Source: Paraburkholderia oxyphila NBRC 105797
GTDB taxonomy: Bacteria; Pseudomonadota; Gammaproteobacteria; Burkholderiales; Burkholderiaceae
Direction: 5' to 3'
Assembly: GCF_000685075.1 (NCBI RefSeq)
Contig: NZ_BAYD01000018.1
Location: 62,001-126,000 of the forward strand
Length of the DNA: 64,000 nt
The notes beneath the pieces were generated by a model that saw nothing but the letters and a program-made list of their open reading frames with translations, did not search any database and was not told the DNA's origin. Of the stretch, positions 17,293 through 25,199 are shown in pieces (positions within the stretch are counted from its first letter, which is position 1; every line of letters begins with the position of its first letter). Made by a program: the position numbers and the translations under genes.

Positions 17293-17649
17293 GTGCCTGA
17301 ATAGCGAAAAATGCTTGTGCTCGCTGGGCGGGGTGTCGCCGCCCAGCACGCCGAATTCAATCGGCGAACGCGTATAGAACACGTGCACCTGCGCGGCCTT
17401 GACGACATCGAGCATGCGCTGTGCCTCGTCTTCCGTGGCGGCGAGGATGATCTGCACGGGCTGATCGGCAAGCTTGAGCATATGGGCCGCGTGATGCGCG
17501 CCCGCATGACCCGTGCCTTGCGCACAGTTGATCACGGTGGCGCCGTGGATACCCAGTTGCTTCGCTTCGTGCAGGAGCCATTCGCAAACCGTGCGATGGC
17601 CGTGGTGGCGGTTCTGCTCGGTATAGAACGTGAGCTGGTAACCGTTCAT
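17281..17649 (-). CDS. DUF190 family protein (downstream copy)
   Basis: A 122-residue DUF190 protein (MNGYQLTFYTEQNRHHGHRT, LLHEAKQLGIHGATVINCAQGTG, EDEAQRMLDVVKAAQVHVFY). The fold is PII-like, and DUF190 genes are often next to or fused with crcB. GGAGGG precedes the ATG, which overlaps the preceding DUF190 gene by 4 bp (ATGA), implying translational coupling. A role in fluoride response is inferred from position. Confidence 0.88.
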   Translation of the reverse strand: MNGYQLTFYTEQNRHHGHRTVCEWLLHEAKQLGIHGATVINCAQGTGHAGAHHAAHMLKLADQPVQIILAATEDEAQRMLDVVKAAQVHVFYTRSPIEFGVLGGDTPPSEHKHFSLFRHKPQ

Positions 17650-18020
17650 ATTGCCCTCCGCCGTTCATGCGATTGATCCGCTTCACCCGCATCGTGCGCC
17701 TGATCCGCGCCAAGCGCGTCGTATTCGATCGGTGCGCGCGTATAAAAGAGCCGAATGCCGCCCTCGTGAAGTTTGGCGAGCAACGGTTCGATCGCGTCGT
17801 CGCCGCCGACGACCGAGACGGCCACCGATTGCTCGGCAAGCTCGAAAAAGCGCGCCGCGTGGTATTTGCCGTTCACGTCCACGCCTTCGGCGATGTCGAC
17901 CACCGTCGCGCCCTGGATGCCGGCATGCCTCGCCTCGTCGAGAATCCACTCGACGACCGGCATGTGTCGCACGCGATGACGCTGGTTCGCCACGTAGACG
18001 GTGAGTTGACTGCCTTGCAT
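17646..18020 (-). CDS. DUF190 family protein (upstream copy)
   Basis: A 124-residue paralogue of the next gene (MQGSQLTVYVANQRHRVRHM, LDEARHAGIQGATVVDIAEGVD, AIEPLLAKLHEGGIRLFYTRAPIEYDAL). The two share the GATV core and the FYTR-PIE motif, so they probably arose by tandem duplication and may form a heteromer. GGAGG lies 5 bp before the ATG; the open frame upstream is not conserved-looking. Confidence 0.87.
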   Translation of the reverse strand: MQGSQLTVYVANQRHRVRHMPVVEWILDEARHAGIQGATVVDIAEGVDVNGKYHAARFFELAEQSVAVSVVGGDDAIEPLLAKLHEGGIRLFYTRAPIEYDALGADQAHDAGEADQSHERRRAI

Positions 18021-18125
18021 GATCGCCTCCGGCGCTGGTCGGGCAGACCACGCCATGTCCTCATCCGACTCTACGCTGCGCACGGCGGGCTTACAAGCCG
18101 CCGCCGCGCGCCTCGTCATTCCCGC

Positions 18126-18143
18126 TGGCGCCTCGAGGCGCCA
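18126..18143. repeat. 18 bp perfect palindrome in the DUF190 upstream region
   Basis: TGGCGCCTC and its reverse complement GAGGCGCCA abut. It lies about 105 bp upstream of the first DUF190 start and could form a leader hairpin or bind a regulator. Confidence 0.7.
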
Positions 18144-18325
18144 TCGTCCATGCCTGCGTGGAATAAGCGTGATTCCGGGTCCGCTACTACCGGGCAAGCA
18201 CCGCCAAAACTACATTTCTGGTGACCGGCATCCAGTCGGCAAGGATTGCTCAGGCAAACGCCGATATTTTCGAATCGCGTAGACAGGCCTGAGCCGCAAT
18301 GAATTCACGGATATGGAGAACAGCA

Positions 18326-19420
18326 ATGAGCACGGGAAACAAGGTTCTGGTGGCGGGAGCCAGCGGACTCATCGGCGTGGCCGCAATTGAATCCTTTCTC
18401 TCTTCGGGTTGGGACGTCGTGGGCATTTCCAGGCGCAAGCCGGAACTGCCGAGCGGCCGCGACTTCGAGTTCATCCCGGTCGATCTGCGCAACGAAAGCG
18501 CCGCCCGCGAAGCACTCGCGGCACTTGACGGCATTACGCACGTGGCGTATGCGGCCATCTACGAGAATGCGGGCGACCTGGTGAGCGGCTGGTCGAACGC
18601 CGAGCAGATCGAAATCAACAATGCGATGCTGCGCAACGTGATCGAGCCGCTCGTTGCGGGCAAGTCCACGCTCAAGCACGTGTCCATTTTGCAGGGGACG
18701 AAAGCGTATGGCGTCCACCTCCACCCCATCGCCATCCCCGCACGCGAGAGCGACCCGCGTGATGACCACGCAAACTTCTTCTTCGATCAGCAAGACTACG
18801 TGAGCGCCACGGCTGCGCAGCACGGCTTCACCTATACCGTGCTGCGCCCCCAACTCGTCACCGGCAAGACGCCCGGCGCGCTCAACGTGCTCCCGGCCAT
18901 TGGCGTCTATGCCGCTATCCGCCGCGAGAAAGGCGAGCCGTTCAGCTTCCCCGGCGGCCCGTCGTTCGTCTGGGAAATGGCCGATGCCGATCTCGTCGCG
19001 CAGGTCATGGTGTGGGCGGCGCAAGCGCCACAAGCGGCCAACGAGATCTTCAACGTCACCAACGGCGATGTCTTCGAATGGCGCAGCGTGTGGCCCGCCA
19101 TGGCCAGGACGCTGGGTGTGCAAACGGGTAGCGACGAACCAGTCAGCGTGACGCAGTACATTCGCGAGAACGCCGACGTATGGGCGAAAATCGTCGCCAG
19201 GTACGGTCTTGCAAGCGGCGATCTGCGCGCATTCGTCGGACAGGGCGATCAACATGCCGACTTTGCGTTTGCCTACGGCGCACCGGCGGGACCGGTGGCA
19301 TTCGTTAGCACTGTCAAGCTTCGCAAGGCCGGATTCAACGCCGCAGTCGATACCCGCGATGCGTTCTGCGAAGCGCTGCAGTCGTTCATCGACCGCAAGC
19401 TCCTGCCACCTTCGCTATAA
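18326..19420 (+). CDS. SDR family NAD(P) oxidoreductase, progesterone 5-beta-reductase-like (PRISE)
   Basis: A 364-residue extended SDR. The nucleotide site is VLVAGASGLIGVAA near residue 8 and GISRRKPELP carries the arginines that favour NADPH. Middle and C-terminal motifs match plant progesterone 5-beta-reductase/iridoid synthase relatives: HVSILQGTKAYGVHLHP (catalytic-site Lys), LRPQLVTGKTPGALN, VYAAIRREKGEPFSFPG and IFNVTNGDVFEWRSVWP. The segment usually NFYYxxED is ANFFFDQQD here, so both tyrosines that could act as the catalytic Tyr are Phe. GGAGA precedes the ATG. It would reduce an enone C=C bond if active. Confidence 0.87.
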   Translation: MSTGNKVLVAGASGLIGVAAIESFLSSGWDVVGISRRKPELPSGRDFEFIPVDLRNESAAREALAALDGITHVAYAAIYENAGDLVSGWSNAEQIEINNAMLRNVIEPLVAGKSTLKHVSILQGTKAYGVHLHPIAIPARESDPRDDHANFFFDQQDYVSATAAQHGFTYTVLRPQLVTGKTPGALNVLPAIGVYAAIRREKGEPFSFPGGPSFVWEMADADLVAQVMVWAAQAPQAANEIFNVTNGDVFEWRSVWPAMARTLGVQTGSDEPVSVTQYIRENADVWAKIVARYGLASGDLRAFVGQGDQHADFAFAYGAPAGPVAFVSTVKLRKAGFNAAVDTRDAFCEALQSFIDRKLLPPSL

Positions 19421-19758
19421 TTCCGGCTGCGGCGGCAGACAAATCAGACGAATCGGATTACTCTTCCGACCCGCATACCCGCGCACGATTATCGATGCCG
19501 CCTGGCGTCATCCGTGCCCTTTATCGCGCCGACCTTCGTGCGAATTCCCGGCCGCCATGAACCGGGAATCGCCAACGTCGGCGCCCGCACAGCCCTCGCC
19601 ACGCCGCCTGTAGCGGCAATATCTACCGCCCGCGGTCAAACAGGCGAGATGCCCGCATGTTTTACCTCTAATCTCCAGATTGATGTTCAGACAGATCGTT
19701 AGACTTGGTTCGCAATGCTGAAGCGGAGTGTTTCCGCCGGCAACGTTGGGGGCGAACC
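19421..19758. other. Intergenic region before the diguanylate cyclase
   Basis: No gene is supported. An inverted repeat ATTCCCGG (19544-19551) / CCGGGAAT (19562-19569) could be a terminator stem for the SDR gene, without a T tract. The last 100 bp are A+T-richer and could carry the promoter of the cyclase. Confidence 0.45.
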
Positions 19759-20940
19759 GTGATCGAGGTGCGAAGGGCCATTACTGCGGAGCGGCGGCGC
19801 TCGCTCGCCATCTATGCATGCATCGTGGCCGCCCTCTTCGCCTCAGCCGTCGTGTCCGCCTGGCAGGCAAGCGCGGTGGTCGCCGACGCGCGCCTGCAAA
19901 ATCGCGCGTCCCTGCTCGTGAACACCAGCAATGCCCTCCTCAGCGGCATGAAGGACGCCGAGAGCGGCCAGCGCGGCTACCTGCTGACCGCGGATGAACA
20001 ATATCTCGCGCCCTACGTACGCGGCAAAGCCGAGGCGCTCGACGCGCTTGCCCGGCTGGCTAATTTGCTTCATACCCCAGAACAGGCCGCCGGCCTGCGC
20101 GACGTCCGCGGCGACATGAGCGAAAAGCTCGACGAGCTTGCCCAGACCGTGCAACTCGAGCGGCTCGGGCAACACGAGCGCGCGCTGAGCGTGGTCAAGA
20201 CCAATGCCGGGAAGGCGGCGATGGACCGGCTTCGCCAGCGCATTGGCGCGATCGTCGCCGATTGCGACGCCAGAAGGGCGGCGGCCCTGCGCGACGAAAC
20301 TGTCCGCCTCGAGCTCACGGGCTATGCGTTCGCCGGCTTGCTGCTGGGTGTGCTGGCGCTGCTGGCCTTCGCCACGGTCATGCAGAGGAAGGCGTTCGAC
20401 GGCGTCGTGCGAGGCGCGGAGCGCATGACGCGTGCAGCGTTGCGCGACGCCCTCACCGGGCTGCCGAACCGGCGCGAACTGGAACTGCATCTACGCGCGC
20501 TGGAAGGTGGTGAGGCGACGGCCCCTGGCCCCGTCACCGCCCTCTTCATGGACCTCGACGGCTTCAAGCTCATCAACGACACCTTGGGCCATGCCACCGG
20601 CGACGCGCTGTTGCGCCGCGTTTCGGAGCGGCTGCGCCAGGTGCGGCGTTCCGGCGATCTGCTCGCGAGAGTGGGCGGCGACGAATTCGTGCTGATCGCA
20701 CCGGGTCTCGCGAACCGCGCGGATGTCGATCAGCTTTGCAACCGCTTGATTGCGGCGGTGGACCCGCTTGCACGCGAGTTCGGGTTCGTTGGACTGAGCA
20801 TCGGCATCGCCACCCGTGAGGCGGCCAGCGAAACGCTTGCCGGTCTCGTCGAAAGAGCGGACAGGGCCATGTACGATGCGAAGCGCTCGGGTGGCGGTTA
20901 CCGTTTCAGCCCGAGAGGCCATGAGATTGTCATGACATAA
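19759..20940 (+). CDS. Membrane diguanylate cyclase with CHASE3-like sensor
   Basis: A 393-residue protein: a first membrane helix (residues about 18-38, LAIYACIVAALFASAVVSA), a periplasmic CHASE3-like helical region with MKDAESGQRGYLLT, a second helix (LTGYAFAGLLLGVLALLAFA) and a C-terminal GGDEF domain. The active site GGDEF is intact and an RxxD inhibitory site (RSGD) sits five residues upstream, so it should make c-di-GMP with product feedback. The GTG start was chosen because it follows GGGGGCG; a TTG 54 bp upstream is possible. Confidence 0.9.
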   Translation: MIEVRRAITAERRRSLAIYACIVAALFASAVVSAWQASAVVADARLQNRASLLVNTSNALLSGMKDAESGQRGYLLTADEQYLAPYVRGKAEALDALARLANLLHTPEQAAGLRDVRGDMSEKLDELAQTVQLERLGQHERALSVVKTNAGKAAMDRLRQRIGAIVADCDARRAAALRDETVRLELTGYAFAGLLLGVLALLAFATVMQRKAFDGVVRGAERMTRAALRDALTGLPNRRELELHLRALEGGEATAPGPVTALFMDLDGFKLINDTLGHATGDALLRRVSERLRQVRRSGDLLARVGGDEFVLIAPGLANRADVDQLCNRLIAAVDPLAREFGFVGLSIGIATREAASETLAGLVERADRAMYDAKRSGGGYRFSPRGHEIVMT

Positions 20941-20978
20941 GCGCTTGCCCTACGGCCATCGGTTGCCCGGCAAGCGCT
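20940..20978. repeat. Inverted repeat after the cyclase stop
   Basis: AGCGCTTGCC (20940-20949) and GGCAAGCGCT (20969-20978) form a 10 bp stem with a 19-nt loop, starting at the last base of the stop codon. It precedes the strong terminator and may stabilise the 3' end. Confidence 0.6.
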
Positions 20979-20991
20979 CCCACCAGCAGAA

Positions 20992-21017
20992 AGCCTGCGA
21001 ACCCTCGCAGGCTTTTT
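20992..21017 (+). terminator. Rho-independent terminator
   Basis: AGCCTGCGA-ACCC-TCGCAGGCT is a 9 bp perfect stem with a 4-nt loop, followed by further T residues to 21017. It ends the cyclase transcript. An A run on the other side allows weaker action in reverse. Confidence 0.85.
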
Positions 21018-21197
21018 CCAGGCTCACTGCGCAAGGCCGGCGAACGCGGCAGAGAGAACCGCGCCAGGCGGCGTTGCGTTGTGCGGCGCCGCCCGTCAAG
21101 AAAATCATCCGGACGCCATGCGCATCCATCAGTTCCATTTGATATGGATAACTGATTGTGAAGATGAAGAACCTCGTTGCCGACATGATGGCCGGCA

Positions 21198-21362
21198 TTG
21201 CTCAACTGGACGACGCTCTACTCCACCAGCAACGGCGTCGCGTATGGTCACGTCACGCTGCCGAACCTGAACGGCCACGGCCGCTACGTGCGGATGTACG
21301 GCACCAAGCGCGCGACGCAGTGGGGCTACTCGCTCGACGAAATGCAGGTGTGGGGATCGTAA
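21198..21362 (+). pseudogene. C-terminal fragment of an F5/8 type C (discoidin/CBM32) domain protein
   Basis: Frame 3 reads LLNWTTLYSTSNGVAYGHV, then GRYVRMYGTKRATQWGYS and LDEMQVWGS before TAA. This is the typical end of a galactose-binding-like F5/8 type C domain of secreted glycosidases. A TGA lies in frame four codons upstream, and there is no start or signal peptide. It is therefore a decayed remnant of about 54 codons, left after deletion of the main gene. Confidence 0.75.
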
Positions 21363-21417
21363 GCGGCCGTTCCCGCCGGGCCATTCGCGCCCGGCAAATT
21401 CGAGCGCAAGGCCCGCA

Positions 21418-21561
21418 TCACGGCTCGTCCGGTACCGCAGAAAGTGGCGCGGCCACGTGTTCCAGCGGCTTGCGCTCGGCATCCACGCCCCAGATTGCCG
21501 CGATCATCGCGGCACCCAGCATCAGCGCGGAGCCCACGAGGTAGCCCGTGAGCACCTCGCC
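21418..21561 (-). pseudogene. C-terminal fragment of a membrane transporter, possibly MFS
   Basis: The frame encodes GEVLTGYLVGSALMLGAAM, then AAIWGVDAERKPLEHVAAP and a short tail. This looks like the last membrane helix and cytoplasmic tail of a 12-helix permease. The open frame upstream is Pro/Arg-rich with no helices, so the rest is missing. The family assignment is a guess from the helix and tail pattern. Confidence 0.45.
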
Positions 21562-21779
21562 GCGCTGGGTCTCCGGTGGTTGGCAGTTCAGCCGTGCTGG
21601 CGATGCATCGCTAGCATAGGGCATGCCCGTTGTGCTGGTTTGCCGGGAAGGCGCGATACGGCCACCCACGTGTCTGCGGAGATCGACTACGCTTGAATGG
21701 AAAGCACCCCGCCGACGTTGCCCTGTCACGCCAGCCCGGGCGTTTCATGACCATTCGCCGTCTAATTGAGGAGCACATC

Positions 21780-22280
21780 ATGCCCACGAATCCCGGTTCT
21801 CCGCATCTCGGCGCACATATCGTCGGCAAAGGCAGCGCGACCGCGGCCGGTCCCGGACCCTACATCATGGGCGCGAGCACGCTCGAGGGCGATAGCGTCT
21901 TCAGTTCGGATGACGAAGAAGTCGGCAAGATCAAGGAGATCATGCTGGAAGTCGAGACCGGGCGTATCGTCTACGCCGTCATGTCGTGCGGCGGCTTTCT
22001 CGGCATCGGCGACAAGCTGCTGGCGCTGCCCTGGCCCGCGCTCACGCTCGACACCACCCACAAATGCTTCGTGCTGAATGTGAAGGCCGAAAAAATCAGG
22101 CACGCGCCGGGCTTCGACAAGAACCACTGGCCCGCCATGGCCGATATCGGCTGGGCCACCACGCTGCACGAGTACTACGGTACGCGCGCCCATTGGGAGG
22201 AGGATGCGCCCGAGCCGTCCGGCAAGGACGAACCGCCCAGGCCGACTGAGCCACCTGGGGCCGGCGGCGTCGATCTATGA
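21780..22280 (+). CDS. PRC-barrel domain protein
   Basis: A 166-residue protein with a PRC-barrel at residues about 32-105 (ASTLEGDSVFSSDDEEVGKIKEIMLEVETGRIVYAVMSCGG). A conserved-looking tail follows (WPAMADIGWATTLHEYYGTR) and a Pro/Glu-rich end. TGAGGAG precedes the ATG with good spacing. The barrel is found in RNA-processing and photosynthetic proteins and in many stress proteins of unknown role. Two small genes follow in the same direction at 55 and 33 bp gaps. Confidence 0.88.
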   Translation: MPTNPGSPHLGAHIVGKGSATAAGPGPYIMGASTLEGDSVFSSDDEEVGKIKEIMLEVETGRIVYAVMSCGGFLGIGDKLLALPWPALTLDTTHKCFVLNVKAEKIRHAPGFDKNHWPAMADIGWATTLHEYYGTRAHWEEDAPEPSGKDEPPRPTEPPGAGGVDL

Positions 22281-22335
22281 CGCGCACGAGGCGTGTGGCG
22301 CGCTGGCGGCAACCCCGCACGCCCATGGAGCGACC

Positions 22336-22731
22336 ATGAAGACATTCGATTTCGCGCAACGGCTCGAGGAGATCCAGATTGCACTGGCCCATCTCTTCGA
22401 TTCGCCGAAGACGTCCACTGTGAGCATCCTTGAAGAAGGCGACGCGATCATCGTGCACCTGAGCTGGGTCGTGGATTCGCATCGCGACTCGACACTCGAT
22501 GCGCGCTGCGCCGCCACGATCCACGCGACACGCGCGCAATTCGAACGCTACGCGGGTCTCGGCACCGCGCAACGGCGCACCATCCAGGAGCGCATCCGCC
22601 AGCGCGTGCGCGCGCGCTTCGAAGCATGCCGGGATCCCGCCCAACCCGGCGGCGCCTGCACGTTCGACGTGGTGCTCGACGAAGCGATATTCGATGCCGA
22701 GAGCGACACCTACTTCCCGAGCATCGAGTGA
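22336..22731 (+). CDS. Conserved hypothetical protein, DUF3022-like
   Basis: A 131-residue soluble protein (MKTFDFAQRLEEIQIALAHLF, VSILEEGDAIIVHLSWVVDSHRDSTLDARCAATI). It resembles the DUF3022 family I associate with Burkholderia; this assignment is from memory. GGAG lies 5 bp before the ATG. It is probably co-transcribed with the PRC-barrel gene. Confidence 0.65.
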   Translation: MKTFDFAQRLEEIQIALAHLFDSPKTSTVSILEEGDAIIVHLSWVVDSHRDSTLDARCAATIHATRAQFERYAGLGTAQRRTIQERIRQRVRARFEACRDPAQPGGACTFDVVLDEAIFDAESDTYFPSIE

Positions 22732-22764
22732 GCGCGTGACGGCAAGCGATCGGGAAAGCGCGCC

Positions 22765-23133
22765 GTGAACTGGCTGGCGAATACCGTTCTCATGCTGCAT
22801 GCGCTGCTGGTGCTCTTCATTGTCGGCGGCCTGCTTGCGATCTGGGTGGGCGCATGGTTCAAGCGCGGCTGGGTGCGCAATCGCGTGCTGCGTATCGTGC
22901 ATCTCGTGGCCATAGGCGTGGTTGCGCTGCTTGCCGTCCTCGACATACCGTGCCCGCTCACGGTGCTCGAAGACTGGCTGCGCACCGGCAGCGTCGGTCC
23001 GCAAGGCTTTATCCAGCGCTGGGTCAGCTATTGGCTCTATTACGACTTGCCGGGCTGGGTGTTCGCAACCGCCTATGTGATGTTTCTGCTCGTCGTGGCG
23101 ATCACGTGGTTTCGCATTCCTCCGCGCGTGTGA
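22765..23133 (+). CDS. DUF2784 membrane protein
   Basis: A 122-residue protein with membrane helices at about 4-28, 38-60 and 86-114. Conserved-looking motifs are HALLVLFIVGG, IPCPLTVLEDWLR and YYDLPGWVF, which fit DUF2784. The start is GTG, preceded by a GGGAAAG. Function unknown. Last gene of the PRC-barrel group. Confidence 0.82.
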   Translation: MNWLANTVLMLHALLVLFIVGGLLAIWVGAWFKRGWVRNRVLRIVHLVAIGVVALLAVLDIPCPLTVLEDWLRTGSVGPQGFIQRWVSYWLYYDLPGWVFATAYVMFLLVVAITWFRIPPRV

Positions 23134-23328
23134 TCGATACGCCACAGACAGGGCGCCGCGCCCTTGCGAGCTTGCCCGGCACGCCTGGGTCAAAGCGCCC
23201 CAAAAGCTTTCCAATTGCCTTCGTTTTACCTCGATGAAGCTGACGCCCGCGCTCATCGCGTCGCATTTTTGCGGTGCCGTCAGTTTGCCGGTTGACGTAC
23301 CAGAGTGCGGCCTATTACGCTCTCGCGC

Positions 23329-23497
23329 TGATGGTTCCCGGCGACGGGATCAAAAGGGAACGCAGTGGAGGCTTTCGCGCCTCGAGTCTGCGGCTGCCCC
23401 CGCAACTGTGAGCGGCGAGTCCATGCCTGAAGGGCCACTGGGAAACCGGGAAGGCCGGCAATGGATGTCGACCCGCGAGCCAGGAGACCTGCCATCA
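23329..23497 (+). ncRNA. Cobalamin riboswitch
   Basis: The leader has the class signatures: GGTTCCCGGCGACGGGA, AAAAGGGAACGCAGTG, CTGCCCCCGCAACTGTGA, CCACTGGGAAACCGGGAAG and the B12 box GCCAGGAGACCTGCC. The ends TGATGG (23329-23334) and CCATCA (23492-23497) pair as P1. It sits about 100 bp upstream of the NiCoT permease and should shut it off when adenosylcobalamin is abundant. Confidence 0.95.
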
Positions 23498-23599
23498 AAC
23501 GGCGTCGACGCATTCGCATCGGGCGGGGTGCCCCGGTGAAGGTTCAGGTTCTGCTGTCTGAGCCGGTTTGCTGAGACGAGCGCCATTGGAGGCAGAACC

Positions 23600-24652
23600 A
23601 TGTTCAGAGCTTTAAAACACGTTTTCAACGACAGTTCCGCCGATGTCAGGGGCAAGGTCATCGGCATCTACGTCTTTCTCATCGCAGTCAACCTGGGTGC
23701 CTGGATCTGGGCACTCATCGCTTTCCATCATCGCCCGGTATTGCTCGGCACGGCCTTGCTGGCCTACGGCTTTGGTCTGCGCCACGCGGTGGATGCAGAC
23801 CATATCGCCGCGATCGACAATGTCACGCGCAAGTTGATGCAGGAGAACAAGCACCCCGTCGCGGTAGGATTCTTCTTTTCCATCGGCCATTCCCTGGTAT
23901 TGCTGATCGGCACCGCCGTCATCGCCATCACGGTGATGAGCCTGCAGAGCAGCTTCGACTCGTTCAACAATATCGCGGGCATCATCGGTACGCTCGTCTC
24001 CGGCGGCTTCTTGCTGTTGATGGCGATTTTGAATCTTGTGGTCGCCCGGGACGTGTATAAGACCTACCGGCATGTGCGTCGCGGCGGCGACTACGATGAC
24101 GACAGCCTCAACATCCTGCTTAACAACCGGGGCTTGATCGCCCGCATGTTGAGACCCCTCTTCCGGCTCGTCAGTCAGAGCTGGCATATGCTGCCGGTGG
24201 GGTTTCTGTTCGGACTGGGGTTCGACACGGTGACCGAGGTGAGCCTGCTCACCGTCGCCGCGACGGAGGCCAGCAAGGGACTGCCGATCTGGTCGATCCT
24301 CGCGTTTCCGGCGCTGTTCTCCGCGGGCATGTCGCTGATCGATACGACCGATGGCATCCTCATGCTCGGCGCCTATGGCTGGGCCTTCGTGAAACCGATT
24401 CGCAAACTCTATTACAACCTCACCATCACCACCGTCTCCGCCGCCGTGGCGATCCTGATCGGCGGAATTGAAACGCTGGGGCTGATCGCGGGGGAACTGA
24501 ACCTGCAAGGCTGGTTCTGGGACCGCATGAACGATCTGAATAACAATTTCGGTCTGCTCGGCTACGGCATCATCGGGATTTTCGCGGCGGCCTGGCTCAT
24601 TTCCTTCATCGTCTACCGCGTCAAGAAGCTGGACGAGATGGAGATCGGCTAG
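23600..24652 (+). CDS. NiCoT family cobalt/nickel permease (HoxN/NixA type)
   Basis: A 350-residue permease with about eight helices. The NiCoT signature RHAVDADHIAAIDNVTRKL lies in helix II. Further motifs are FFFSIGHSLVLL, LFGLGFDTVTEVSLL and SAGMSLIDTTDGILM. GGAGG precedes the ATG. NiCoT proteins take up Ni2+ or Co2+ in the inner membrane; the cobalamin riboswitch in front indicates cobalt for B12 synthesis as the physiological cargo. Confidence 0.95.
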   Translation: MFRALKHVFNDSSADVRGKVIGIYVFLIAVNLGAWIWALIAFHHRPVLLGTALLAYGFGLRHAVDADHIAAIDNVTRKLMQENKHPVAVGFFFSIGHSLVLLIGTAVIAITVMSLQSSFDSFNNIAGIIGTLVSGGFLLLMAILNLVVARDVYKTYRHVRRGGDYDDDSLNILLNNRGLIARMLRPLFRLVSQSWHMLPVGFLFGLGFDTVTEVSLLTVAATEASKGLPIWSILAFPALFSAGMSLIDTTDGILMLGAYGWAFVKPIRKLYYNLTITTVSAAVAILIGGIETLGLIAGELNLQGWFWDRMNDLNNNFGLLGYGIIGIFAAAWLISFIVYRVKKLDEMEIG

Positions 24653-24663
24653 CTGCCCCGGGA

Positions 24664-25155
24664 TTACGCCCCAGATCCAGATGCGTGAGTCTCGATGTCC
24701 TCGGCGAATTTTCGTAAAAGGCGCACGAATTCGTCGATTTCCTGAGGCTCCCAATGGACGAACAACCTTCGCCCAAGGCGATCACGTGCGGCATCGACCG
24801 CGTCGGTCATCGCCTTGCCCTTTGCTGTAGCGATGACTTGCCGGACGCGGCCATCTTCGGCGCCCGCTCGACGCTCGACGAAACCAAGGCTCTCCAGTTT
24901 CGCCACCTGACGGCTGACCGTCGTGTGGTCACGGCCGACCCTTCCCGCGAGATCGACCATACCAAGCGGGCCGAGCCGCTCGACTGCGACCAGCAGCGGA
25001 AACAACGCGCGGTCGAGAGCAATTCCCGCCTCACGAATCATATTTTCGTCGACATCAGGGCGGTTCATCACGCTGACAATCCTGATCAACGACCCATGCA
25101 ATTCCCGAATAGACGCCGATATGCGTGCATCTTGCACATTTTTTCGTGCTGGCAT
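24664..25155 (-). CDS. MarR family transcriptional regulator
   Basis: A 163-residue winged-helix protein. Helix-turn-helix: GMVDLAGRVGRDHTTVSRQV then AKLESLGFVERRAGAEDGRV with the wing. GGAGGG precedes the ATG. It is divergent from the FAD hydroxylase gene. Two related GTGCA-N3-TGCAC sites lie at the start of this gene and between the two genes, so it probably represses both and is released by an aromatic ligand. Confidence 0.9.
   Translation of the reverse strand: MPARKNVQDARISASIRELHGSLIRIVSVMNRPDVDENMIREAGIALDRALFPLLVAVERLGPLGMVDLAGRVGRDHTTVSRQVAKLESLGFVERRAGAEDGRVRQVIATAKGKAMTDAVDAARDRLGRRLFVHWEPQEIDEFVRLLRKFAEDIETHASGSGA
25125..25137. promoter_or_regulatory. Operator-like site 1 (MarR divergon)
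   Basis: GTGCATCTTGCAC is a perfect inverted repeat GTGCA-TCT-TGCAC inside the first codons of the marR gene. It repeats at 25173-25185 with two changes, 48 bp away. Confidence 0.6.
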
Positions 25156-25172
25156 AACATCCCTCCTGTTGC

Positions 25173-25185
25173 GTGCATTTTACAC
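25173..25185. promoter_or_regulatory. Operator-like site 2 (MarR divergon)
   Basis: GTGCATTTTACAC lies between the marR and hydroxylase starts. It differs from site 1 at two bases and keeps the outer GTG/CAC symmetry. A regulator bound here would cover both promoters. Confidence 0.6.
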
Positions 25186-25199
25186 ATATCGGAGGCATG

